Shown piece after piece: positions 18,533 through 24,470 of a DNA stretch of 39,591 nt. The stretch lies in NCBI RefSeq assembly GCF_000364705.1, contig NZ_AQOH01000074.1, positions 1 to 39,591 of the forward strand. Reading direction: 5' to 3'. Under the pieces are notes generated by a model, which worked only from the letters and a program-made list of their open reading frames with translations, had not been told where the DNA came from and ran no database searches. This DNA comes from Pseudomonas fuscovaginae SE-1 (GTDB lineage Bacteria > Pseudomonadota > Gammaproteobacteria > Pseudomonadales > Pseudomonadaceae). The translations under genes were made by a program, and so were the position numbers. The first letter of the stretch is position 1. Each line of letters opens with the position of its first letter.

Positions 18533-19750
18533 ATGCTGCTTATCGCTTTCCTGGGCGGGATACTGACGGTGCTCAGTCCCTGCATCCTGCCGGTCGTACC
18601 CTTTCTTTTCGCCCGTGCGGACCGTTCCCGCTCGTCGGTGCTGCTGCCGCTGGGCGGCATGGCGCTGACCTTCGCGCTGGTGTCGAGCCTGGCCGTGGTC
18701 AGCAGCGGGTGGGTGATCCAGGCCAACGCCGCCGGTCGTCAGGTGGCGCTGATCGTGATGGCGCTGTTCGCGCTGTCGCTGATTTCCGCCCGCGCCGGTG
18801 CCTGGCTGTCGCGGCCGTTCGTCTTGCTGGGCAATCGCCTCGATCCGGCGGCGCGCCAGTTGTCCGGGCCGTTGGCGGCGCTGCTGGTCGGTGTCGCCAC
18901 CGGACTGCTGTGGGCTCCGTGCGCCGGGCCGATTCTCGGCGTGATCCTGACCAGCGCCATGCTCCAGGGCGCCAACGCGCAGACCAGCGTGCTGCTGCTG
19001 GCCTATGGCCTGGGCAGTGCGTTGTCCCTCGGTACGCTGATCTTCGCCGGCCGGGGCCTGGTCAACCGGCTCAAGCCGTCGATCCCGGTGACCGGCTGGC
19101 TGCGGCGTGGCGCCGGTGTACTGGTGCTGCTGTCGGCGGTGCTGATCTCGACCGGGGCGAACAACACCCTGCTCGCCGGCACCTCGTCACAGGGCGCGGC
19201 GTCGGTGGAGCAGAGCCTGCTCAAGCAGATCCCGCGGGCCATCGACTATGTGATCAGCAAGGCCAATGCGGCCACGGCGGTCGACCTGGAGCCCAAGGGC
19301 AGGATGCCGTCGCTGGACGGTGCGGTGGAGTGGTTGAACTCGGCGCCGCTGGATCGTGAATCCCTGCGCGGCAAGGTGGTGCTGGTGGACTTCTGGACCT
19401 TCGACTGCATCAACTGTCAGCACACCCTGCCTTACGTGAAGGACTGGGCGAAGAAGTACGGGAAGGACGGGCTGGTGGTGATCGGCGTGCATACCCCCGA
19501 GTATGCCTACGAGAAGATCCTCGGCAATGTCCGCCAGCAGGTGAAGCAACTGGGGATCGATTACCCCGTGGCGATCGACAACGACTATCGGATCTGGCGG
19601 GCGTTCGATAACCAGTACTGGCCGGCCCACTACCTGATCGATGCCAAGGGGCAGGTGCGCTACACCCATTTCGGTGAAGGCCGTTATGACGAGCAGGAGA
19701 AGGTCATCCAGGCCCTGCTGCAGGAGGCCAAGGCTGGCAGTGCCAGCTGA
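18533..19750 (+). CDS. DipZ-like thiol-disulfide protein (DsbD/CcdA membrane domain fused to thioredoxin-like domain)
   Basis: The 405-residue product joins two parts. The N-terminal 220 residues form a CcdA/DsbD-type electron-transfer membrane domain of about six helices with paired cysteines in SPC17IL and APC130AG. After a linker, a TlpA/AhpC-like thioredoxin domain carries the redox motif DCINC (Cys292, Cys295), then NQYWPAHYLID with the cis-proline region. This layout matches DipZ, which passes electrons from cytoplasmic thioredoxin to the periplasm, but the extra C-terminal domain of mycobacterial DipZ is absent. The ATG has AGGTGA upstream. A terminator follows. The partner is unknown; the cysteine-bearing DUF2790-like protein encoded just before it is one candidate by position. 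Confidence 0.88.
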   Translation: MLLIAFLGGILTVLSPCILPVVPFLFARADRSRSSVLLPLGGMALTFALVSSLAVVSSGWVIQANAAGRQVALIVMALFALSLISARAGAWLSRPFVLLGNRLDPAARQLSGPLAALLVGVATGLLWAPCAGPILGVILTSAMLQGANAQTSVLLLAYGLGSALSLGTLIFAGRGLVNRLKPSIPVTGWLRRGAGVLVLLSAVLISTGANNTLLAGTSSQGAASVEQSLLKQIPRAIDYVISKANAATAVDLEPKGRMPSLDGAVEWLNSAPLDRESLRGKVVLVDFWTFDCINCQHTLPYVKDWAKKYGKDGLVVIGVHTPEYAYEKILGNVRQQVKQLGIDYPVAIDNDYRIWRAFDNQYWPAHYLIDAKGQVRYTHFGEGRYDEQEKVIQALLQEAKAGSAS

Positions 19751-19771
19751 GTCCCGGCGCCAGGCAGTGAT

Positions 19772-19808
19772 AGCCGCAAAGTCCCGCGACGGGCTTTGCG
19801 GCTTTTTT
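19772..19808 (+). terminator. Rho-independent terminator after dipZ-like gene
   Basis: AGCCGCAAAG (19772-19781) pairs with CTTTGCGGCT, with inner CCCG/CGGG pairing, followed by a run of six T. It is a strong plus-strand terminator 22 bases after the stop. Confidence 0.9.
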
Positions 19809-19941
19809 GTGGGTGCTGTTCGAGCCGTGCATGACGCTGTTGTATCAGACTGTGTACCCAGCCCGACGCCATACACTGCGCGACCTTATCGCTGGTTCGC
19901 GACATACGACAGATACAGCCCTGCGTTGAAATGTACCTGTC

Positions 19942-19958
19942 GACCGGTGATGCCGGTC
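19942..19958. promoter_or_regulatory. Dyad in the 5' region of the repeat microprotein gene
   Basis: GACCGG-TGATG-CCGGTC is a perfect six-base inverted repeat 53 bases before the start codon. It may be an operator or a 5'-UTR hairpin; I cannot place a promoter with confidence in the 200 bases after the preceding terminator. Confidence 0.3.
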
Positions 19959-20010
19959 CAGGCACCACCCAACCCCAAGAGTCCTACTCATAAACGCAGG
20001 AGTGTCATCC

Positions 20011-20220
20011 ATGTTCAAGTTCCCTACCGCTTCCCTGGTCCTCACCCTCGCCCTGGTTGGCGGCCTCGGCCTGTCGAATGCCGCTTCGGCCAATGTGCCG
20101 GCTGGCGGGCACGCTGCAGCCAGCCAGCACCTGCTGGCGGAGGGAGGTTCCGACCGTCTGCTGGAGCGTCGTGTGGCCGAAGGTGGTTCGGATCGCCTGC
20201 TGGAACGTCGTGTCGCTTGA
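20011..20220 (+). CDS. Tiny exported protein with a tandem 13-residue repeat
   Basis: This 69-residue protein begins with a signal peptide (hydrophobic residues 8-25, cleavage likely after ASA). The remaining part ends in two exact copies of AEGGSDRLLERRV (the second ends one residue before the C terminus). The two DNA copies differ at many third positions, so the peptide repeat seems to be under selection. From memory, small AEGGSDR-type repeat proteins occur in fluorescent pseudomonads and are sometimes annotated as phage infection proteins without proof. ATG at 20011 follows GCAGGAG by eight bases. It stands alone: a terminator precedes it and a REP doublet follows. The 5' region includes the dyad GACCGG-TGATG-... 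at 19942-19958. Function unknown. Confidence 0.75.
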   Translation: MFKFPTASLVLTLALVGGLGLSNAASANVPAGGHAAASQHLLAEGGSDRLLERRVAEGGSDRLLERRVA

Positions 20221-20275
20221 GGGCGGCCGACCTTTCCAGCTGTTCCTCATTATTCGGGAGGGGAGCGAGCTGTTG

Positions 20276-20405
20276 GTGGCGAGCGGGCTTGCCCGCGCTG
20301 GAGTGCGAAGCACTCCCAAACCGGCGGTATCGGTATATCAGGCACACCGAGTGCCTGGGTCTTGCGGCTGCCTTGCAGCCGAGCGCAGGCAAGCCTGCTC
20401 GCCAC
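20276..20405. repeat. REP doublet (REPIN-like), copy 2
   Basis: The same architecture as copy 1: GCGAGCGGGCTTGCCCGCGC at the left, and GCGCAGGCAAGCCTGCTCGC near the right end. The right arm has two changed bases relative to copy 1 (GCAGG for GCGGG and CCTGC for CCCGC) that preserve pairing with each other. Inner hairpin GAGTGC-GAA-GCACTC follows the left arm, with GGCTGC-CTT-GCAGCC before the right arm. It lies between two convergent genes. Confidence 0.9.
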
Positions 20406-20421
20406 ATGATCGTTGCCAAAG

Positions 20422-20455
20422 GCCGGGCCCCCGCGTCTTTCGAGACGGCCCCGGC
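20422..20455 (-). terminator. Terminator-like hairpin downstream of the cupin gene
   Basis: CGTCT-TTCG-AGACG (20434-20447) is enclosed by GCCGGG/CCCGGC across an internal loop. Read on the minus strand it follows the cupin stop by about 20 bases and is followed by only three T residues, so it is a weak but plausible terminator. Confidence 0.5.
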
Positions 20456-20475
20456 TGACAAGACGCCTGGTGCGA

Positions 20476-20823
20476 TCAGGCGAACACGAAGTACTTGCGC
20501 ACGGTCTCGACGACTTCCCAGGTACCTTTCATGCCCGGTTCGACGATGAAAATATCACCAGCCTTCAAGTGGATCGGCGCCTGCCCGTCCGGGGTGATGA
20601 TGCAGTAGCCTTCCTGGAAGTGGCAGTACTCCCACTTCACATAATCGACCCGCCACTTGCCCGGGGTGCAGATCCAGGTGCCCATGATCTTGCTGCCGTC
20701 TTCGCTGTTGTAGGCGTTGAGGTTGACGGTGTGCGGATCACCTTCGAGTTTTTCCCATTTGCAGGCGTCGAGTACCGGCAGTGGGTGGGTATCGCGCAGA
20801 ACGGTAATCGGTGGATTGGACAT
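20476..20823 (-). CDS. Cupin-domain protein (DUF861-like)
   Basis: A 115-residue single-domain cupin resembling the DUF861 / ureidoglycine aminohydrolase-type cupins. The core contains GTWICTPGKWRV, then YCHFQEGYCIITPDG and the second cupin motif LKAGDIFIVEPGMKGTWEV. Metal ligands typical of cupins are only partly present (Glu in FQEGY, His in YCHF), so catalysis is not certain. The minus-strand ATG at 20823 is preceded by GGAG. It lies downstream of the monooxygenase-fold gene, separated by 132 bases containing an eight-base dyad. The substrate is unknown. Confidence 0.85.
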   Translation of the reverse strand: MSNPPITVLRDTHPLPVLDACKWEKLEGDPHTVNLNAYNSEDGSKIMGTWICTPGKWRVDYVKWEYCHFQEGYCIITPDGQAPIHLKAGDIFIVEPGMKGTWEVVETVRKYFVFA

Positions 20824-20883
20824 GCTGGGCTCCGGGCACAGGTTCTGAATGAAGCCTGCACCCTAGCGGGGGCGCTCGCCCTG

Positions 20884-20906
20884 TGGATGTCCAGGCTCGA
20901 CATCCA
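20884..20906. promoter_or_regulatory. Eight-base dyad upstream of the cupin gene
   Basis: TGGATGTC (20884-20891) and GACATCCA (20899-20906) form a perfect inverted repeat with a seven-base spacer, 60 bases upstream of the cupin start. It suits a repressor operator or a weak transcript hairpin between the cupin and the monooxygenase-fold genes. No T-run follows on either strand. Confidence 0.4.
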
Positions 20907-20955
20907 GCTGTCCATGCGCGCACGGCTGTTTCGTCTGGCCCGGGACAGTTGCCGG

Positions 20956-21270
20956 TCAGCGGCTGGCCGACGACGGGCTGAGCATATCGATCAGGCGGAT
21001 CTCGAAATCCCGTTCGAGGAATTCCATGCGCTGCTCGTGGAAGGCCCGCATGTGCGGCAGCGCCGAATGTACGTCCAGGTGAGCCTTCGATTGCCAGATC
21101 TCGTAGAAGATGAACAGGCTCGGGTCGGCCTGGTCGCGCAGCATGTGGTATTCGATGCAGCCGTCTTCCCGGCGGCTGGGCTCGACATAGGCGCGAAACA
21201 GCGCCTCGAAGGCTTCGGCCTTTTCCGGGCGGGTCTTGGCATGCAGGATGAAACCGTAGGGTTGGCTCAT
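20956..21270 (-). CDS. Antibiotic-biosynthesis-monooxygenase-fold (ABM) protein
   Basis: A 104-residue small ferredoxin-like-fold protein of the ABM family (quinol monooxygenase YgiN type). Visible family features are GFILHAKTRPEKAEAFEALF at the N terminus, then EDGCIEYHML, FIFYEIWQSKAHLDVH and HMRAF. YgiN-type proteins act on quinols, and YgiN is linked to the quinone reductase MdaB in E. coli; the divergent MdaB-like gene here makes that pairing attractive. I start at the ATG at 21270, which has GGAG seven bases upstream, rather than the longer frame to 21309. Expression is probably from the shared region with mdaB. Confidence 0.87.
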   Translation of the reverse strand: MSQPYGFILHAKTRPEKAEAFEALFRAYVEPSRREDGCIEYHMLRDQADPSLFIFYEIWQSKAHLDVHSALPHMRAFHEQRMEFLERDFEIRLIDMLSPSSASR

Positions 21271-21313
21271 GGATCTACTCCGTGCGGGACAGGTTCTCGA
21301 CCTCGCCAATGTT

Positions 21314-21329
21314 AATGCAACAATGCATT
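21314..21329. promoter_or_regulatory. Candidate LysR operator between ABM gene and mdaB-like gene
   Basis: AATGCA-ACAA-TGCATT is a perfect 16-bp dyad in the divergent region between the ABM gene (start 21270, minus) and the quinone reductase gene (start 21478, plus). A LysR gene follows the reductase. Symmetry and position suggest binding by that regulator; this is inference. Confidence 0.5.
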
Positions 21330-21477
21330 CGGTATTCGTGCCTTCAAGGCAAAAGCGATTTGCGCCAACCCGTGTTTTTCGCTGGCGGCGCGAGCGCTAA
21401 CCTGCGGCCCAACCTTGAACCTTGCGACCCCGCTGCCACCCCGCAGCATCACGGGTCCGTCCTCCATGAGGCTGTCC

Positions 21478-22068
21478 ATGAAAAAGATCCTGCTACTCAA
21501 CGGCGGCAAGCAGTTCGCCCATTCCGCCGGCCGCTACAACGCCACCCTGCATGAAGCCGCCCTGGCCTATCTCGATCGCTCCGGTTGCGATGTCAGGCAG
21601 ACCTGGATCGATCAGGGCTACGACGTGGCCGAAGAGGTCGCCAAGTTTCTCTGGGCTGACGTGATCATCTATCAGATGCCGGGCTGGTGGATGGGCGCGC
21701 CCTGGACCGTGAAGAAGTACATCGACGAGGTGTTCACCGCGGGCCACGGCAGCCTTTATGCCAACGATGGCCGGACGCGTTCCGACGCTTCGCAGAAGTA
21801 CGGCAGCGGCGGCCTGATCCACGGCAAGCAATACATGCTGTCGCTGACCTGGAACGCACCGCAGCAAGCCTTCGACGACCCCACCGATTTCTTCGAGGCC
21901 AAGGGCGTGGATGCGGTGTACTTCCCGTTTCACAAGGCCAACGAGTTTCTCGGCATGACCGGCCTGCCGACCTTTCTCTGCGTCGACGTGATGAAGGTTC
22001 CGGCGATCGAGGCGGATGTCCGGCGCTATGAGGCGCATCTGGCGAAGGTTTTCGATTTGCCGGCGTGA
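21478..22068 (+). CDS. mdaB: NAD(P)H quinone oxidoreductase, MdaB-like
   Basis: A 196-residue flavodoxin-fold FAD enzyme (E. coli MdaB is 193). MdaB carries out two-electron reduction of quinones and so avoids semiquinone radicals; it is cytoplasmic. Seen here: the N-terminal KKILLLNGGKQFAHSAGRYN, the IYQMPGWWMGAPWTVKKYID flavin-binding segment (about residues 63-82), and HGKQYMLSLTWNAP. The start at 21478 has GAGG six bases before it; an ATG at 21466 is possible. It is followed by a LysR gene on the same strand and faces the ABM/cupin genes across an operator-like dyad. Confidence 0.9.
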   Translation: MKKILLLNGGKQFAHSAGRYNATLHEAALAYLDRSGCDVRQTWIDQGYDVAEEVAKFLWADVIIYQMPGWWMGAPWTVKKYIDEVFTAGHGSLYANDGRTRSDASQKYGSGGLIHGKQYMLSLTWNAPQQAFDDPTDFFEAKGVDAVYFPFHKANEFLGMTGLPTFLCVDVMKVPAIEADVRRYEAHLAKVFDLPA

Positions 22069-22123
22069 GGTTCCTTTTCTCTCGTGGCCGGCTACTATCA
22101 AGGCCTTGAGTCGAGAGGTGATC

Positions 22124-23023
22124 GTGAAAGCCAGGTCGGATGAGTTACAGGTCTTCGTGTGCGTGATCGAGTGCGGTTCGATTTCCGCGGCGGCCGAGCA
22201 GGTCGGGCAGACGCCCTCTGCGGTCAGCCGCAGCCTGTCGCGGCTGGAGGCCAAGCTCGACACCACGCTGATCAACCGCACCACGCGGCGCATGGACCTG
22301 ACCGAAGAGGGCAAGTTCTTCTTCGAGCGGGCCAAGCAGATCCTTGAGCAGATGGACGATCTGGAAGAGCGCCTGGCCTTGCGCCAGCAGACCCCGGCGG
22401 GGCGCCTGCGCATCAACGCCGCGTCGCCGTTCATGCTGCATGCGGTGGTGCCGTACATTGCCGAGTTTCGCCGCCTGTATCCGGACATCCAGCTGGAGCT
22501 CAACAGCAACGACCTGATCATCGACCTGCTGGAGCAGAGCACCGACATCGCCATCCGTATCGGCAACCTGGCGGACTCGACCCTGCACGCCCGCTCGCTG
22601 GGCAGCAGCCCGCTGAACATCCTGGCCAGTCCCGCCTACCTGGCACGTCATGGCGTGCCGGCCAGCGTCGACGAGTTATCCACACATACCTTGCTGGGTT
22701 TCACCCAGACCGAAACGCTCAACCACTGGCCGTTGCGTCACGCCCAGGGTGACCGCTGGCTGATCCGTCCCGACATCGCGGCCTCCAGTGGCGAGACCCT
22801 GCGCCAACTGGCGCTGGAGGGGCAGGGGATCGTCTGCCTGTCGCATTTCATGACCCATCAGGACATCCAGTCCGGCCGCCTGCAGGTGATCCTGCCCGAG
22901 GCCAACAGCGGCTACCGCCAACCGATCCATGCGGTGTACTACCGCAACTCGCAGTTGGCGCTGCGCATCCAGTGCTTCCTCGATTTCATCCAGGGCAAGT
23001 TGGCGGGGTATGCGGGGGGCTGA
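22124..23023 (+). CDS. LysR-family transcriptional regulator (quinone/redox cluster)
   Basis: A 299-residue LysR protein: N-terminal HTH (FVCVIECGSISAAAEQVGQT, PSAVSRSLSRLE, about residues 9-45) and a substrate-binding domain with IAIRIGNL and VCLSHFM. It belongs to the short-tailed, YafC/DsdC-like kind. I use the GTG at 22124, preceded by GAGAGGTGAT, because the helix-turn-helix then starts at the usual distance; the frame is open upstream into the mdaB-like gene's 3' end but with no ribosome site. It lies 55 bases after the mdaB-like gene and probably regulates it. Ligand unknown. Confidence 0.88.
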   Translation: MKARSDELQVFVCVIECGSISAAAEQVGQTPSAVSRSLSRLEAKLDTTLINRTTRRMDLTEEGKFFFERAKQILEQMDDLEERLALRQQTPAGRLRINAASPFMLHAVVPYIAEFRRLYPDIQLELNSNDLIIDLLEQSTDIAIRIGNLADSTLHARSLGSSPLNILASPAYLARHGVPASVDELSTHTLLGFTQTETLNHWPLRHAQGDRWLIRPDIAASSGETLRQLALEGQGIVCLSHFMTHQDIQSGRLQVILPEANSGYRQPIHAVYYRNSQLALRIQCFLDFIQGKLAGYAGG

Positions 23024-23080
23024 TCCGGATTTTATGGTGCGGTGCAGACCTGATTCACCAGCAACACCGCCTTCTCTATA

Positions 23081-23104
23081 GGAGCCGGCCTTGCCCGCGA
23101 ATGG
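23081..23104. repeat. Single REP-like element of a second type
   Basis: GGAGCCGGCCTTGCCCGCGA, continuing AATGG, resembles the GGAGCCGGCTTGCCGGCGA family of Pseudomonas REP sequences. It is a single copy lying between the LysR gene and the lipoprotein gene, both ending here (convergent). Confidence 0.5.
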
Positions 23105-23162
23105 GCCCGCAAAATTTCCGGAAACATTCGGCGCCCCTCCTTGGGAGTCCATGCCCTTCGGG

Positions 23163-23681
23163 TCACTGCAAAATCGAATCTACAAAGCGTGTCGTGGGTT
23201 CTGGCAGTAGGTCCTGTGGATGATCGCCGCCAAGTGTGGAAATTCCGCTTTTACCCTTGATGATGCCAGAACCAAGAACCTCTCCTGAACGAACTTCAAC
23301 GACATCGATTTTTACTTCAATCTTGTCCGGGATCATCGACCACTCCGTGGCGCGGTCCTCCCAGTGAAGGATGGTCGGAAAGATCAGTATGTCCTGCTCC
23401 GCCGCACGAGCATCCATCAGGGCGTCGTCATAATTTTTAGCCAAAGGACCGATACGCGCTGTGCGTGTTTTCTGGATGAGCGCGCTGTAGAGAGCCTGTG
23501 CGGTACTTCGGCCAGAACCATCATATTGATGAGCACCGTATTGACCGTCAGCTGGCGTTGAGATGTAGAAATGGTTTTTCGGGCTGATAGGGGCACTTAC
23601 GGGTTGTTGCTGTTGCCATTGGTGGGAATCGGCACATCCAGCGAGAACTGCAACCAGAGCAATGGTCAGAGTGGTACGCAT
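23163..23681 (-). CDS. Predicted lipoprotein, DUF4823-like
   Basis: The 172-residue product has a lipoprotein signal (TLTIALVAVLAGC, Cys about residue 15). The mature part begins with a glutamine-rich linker and contains YISTPADGQYGAHQYDGSGR, then QDILIFPTILHWEDRATEW and a beta-rich IEVKIDVVEVRSGEVLG segment. This arrangement looks like DUF4823 lipoproteins of gammaproteobacteria, whose function is unknown. ATG at 23681 follows AAGGA by seven bases; the longer open frame upstream is AT-rich and has no matching site. Codon use and GC are lower than in neighbouring genes, fitting an accessory origin. Confidence 0.78.
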   Translation of the reverse strand: MRTTLTIALVAVLAGCADSHQWQQQQPVSAPISPKNHFYISTPADGQYGAHQYDGSGRSTAQALYSALIQKTRTARIGPLAKNYDDALMDARAAEQDILIFPTILHWEDRATEWSMIPDKIEVKIDVVEVRSGEVLGSGIIKGKSGISTLGGDHPQDLLPEPTTRFVDSILQ

Positions 23682-23734
23682 CGCAACATCCTTGTTTAGG
23701 CGTTCATGGCATTTCGATATTGCCCACCATATAG

Positions 23735-23777
23735 CAAAAAACTTGGTGCTCCTAGTGAGCACGAGGGCCACTAGGAG
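23735..23777 (-). terminator. Overlapping alternative hairpins / terminator-like element
   Basis: CTCCTAGTG (23749-23757) and CACTAGGAG (23769-23777) pair perfectly around 11 bases. A second dyad, GTGCTC-CTAGT-GAGCAC (23746-23762), shares bases with it, so the two hairpins exclude each other. On the minus strand a run of six T (23735-23740) lies eight bases beyond the hairpin, suggesting a terminator for the gene upstream, possibly switchable, ahead of the lipoprotein gene. Confidence 0.6.
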
Positions 23778-23818
23778 TGATTGTTTATCGTCTGTACAAA
23801 TCTGCGGCCAGTACCACG

Positions 23819-24205
23819 TCAAGCCGGTGGGAGACCGCTCGATGCAACGGACGTGTCATGCGGAGCTGTAGCCCCTTCCAGCAAAGCATCTAACACGGCC
23901 TTTGCCATCTCTACCGAGTGGAGCATGCCCCAGAAGAGCGTTCGCTCCACTGGATTCGTATGCAGGCTGATTTCGTCACCATTCAGCTCGGCGACCTCCA
24001 GCAACTTTGAAACGTAACTCAACGCGTCATGAGCCGTGACGCCCGCTTGAATGGCAAAGATCGTGGGGCGGAGAGGGTCAGTGCGATTGACTGTTTTGGA
24101 GAGGGTTAACGCGAGGGTATCAAGCAAACGAGCCGCATCTGGCCGTATCGGTTTTACAGATTCGTCGGAACAGGGCGGCGGATCTGGTGTGATTTTCTTA
24201 ACCAT
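23819..24205 (-). CDS. DUF3077/DUF6124-like small protein
   Basis: A 128-residue protein with an N-terminal proline-rich stretch (KKITPDPPP) and a helical C-terminal part: FAIQAGVTAHDALSYVSKLL and FWGMLHSVEMAKAVLDALLE. It resembles a Pseudomonas-restricted family (DUF3077/DUF6124) of unknown function. There is no signal peptide or membrane segment, so it is probably cytoplasmic. The ATG at 24205 has AGGAG about eight bases upstream (GTCAGGAGATTTGCC); the open frame continues in phase to 24253 and on to a TGA at 24293. Upstream lies a long structured leader with an in-frame short ORF, suggesting post-transcriptional control. Confidence 0.7.
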   Translation of the reverse strand: MVKKITPDPPPCSDESVKPIRPDAARLLDTLALTLSKTVNRTDPLRPTIFAIQAGVTAHDALSYVSKLLEVAELNGDEISLHTNPVERTLFWGMLHSVEMAKAVLDALLEGATAPHDTSVASSGLPPA

Positions 24206-24470
24206 GGCAAATCTCCTGACTGTGATAGGGGATCTCCACGCTCGCTGCGACACAAGGGTGGCGAACTGTACGCAGGTTCGCAGACCGGTCAGTCAGGAAA
24301 AACCGGCAGGCATAAGCCTCCTGCGCACAGCCCACCATAAAGCAGACATGAAAAAGCCGCTGACGCGGCGCTGTGCGCCTGACTGAACGCCGGGCTGCGA
24401 AACCCGTATCGCTGAATTTGCAGCGACATCGGGAATGTAGACATGGCAATTGACGCACACAATATTCTCC
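24206..24470 (-). promoter_or_regulatory. Long structured leader of the DUF3077-like gene
   Basis: Read on the minus strand this leader holds, in order: hairpin GCCGC-GTCA-GCGGC followed by five T (24351-24369); a GCAGG/CCTGC stem (24306-24324), followed after CGG by five T (24298-24302); hairpin GCGAAC-CTGCGTACA-GTTCGC (24261-24281); then the ribosome site AGGAG. Two T-tailed hairpins before a start codon suggest attenuation or a terminated small RNA. A 55-codon ORF spans the first two. From memory similar leaders precede related genes in other fluorescent pseudomonads, which I cannot check here. Confidence 0.5.
24293..24460 (-). CDS. Possible 55-residue upstream ORF in the leader
   Basis: A GTG at 24460 follows GGGAG by six bases and opens a 55-codon frame ending at the TGA at 24293. 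It is in the same reading frame as the downstream DUF3077-like gene. The product contains paired Trp and Arg-rich residues near its end (SALWWAVRRRLMPAGFS) and two cysteines early (CVNC). An internal ATG (codon 38) could make an 18-residue peptide of just that end. It runs through both T-tailed hairpins, so its translation could affect their folding. It may equally be non-coding leader sequence. Confidence 0.3.
   Translation of the reverse strand: MCVNCHVYIPDVAANSAIRVSQPGVQSGAQRRVSGFFMSALWWAVRRRLMPAGFS

Noticed and set aside
19641..20549. 302-residue plus frame spanning the end of the dipZ-like gene to the cupin gene
   Set aside because: It runs through a terminator, the small repeat-protein gene in another frame and a REP doublet; composition is typical of a shadow frame.
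22972..23223. 83-residue plus-strand frame over the LysR 3' end and REP-like element
   Set aside because: No ribosome site, overlaps the LysR gene in another frame and passes through repeat sequence.
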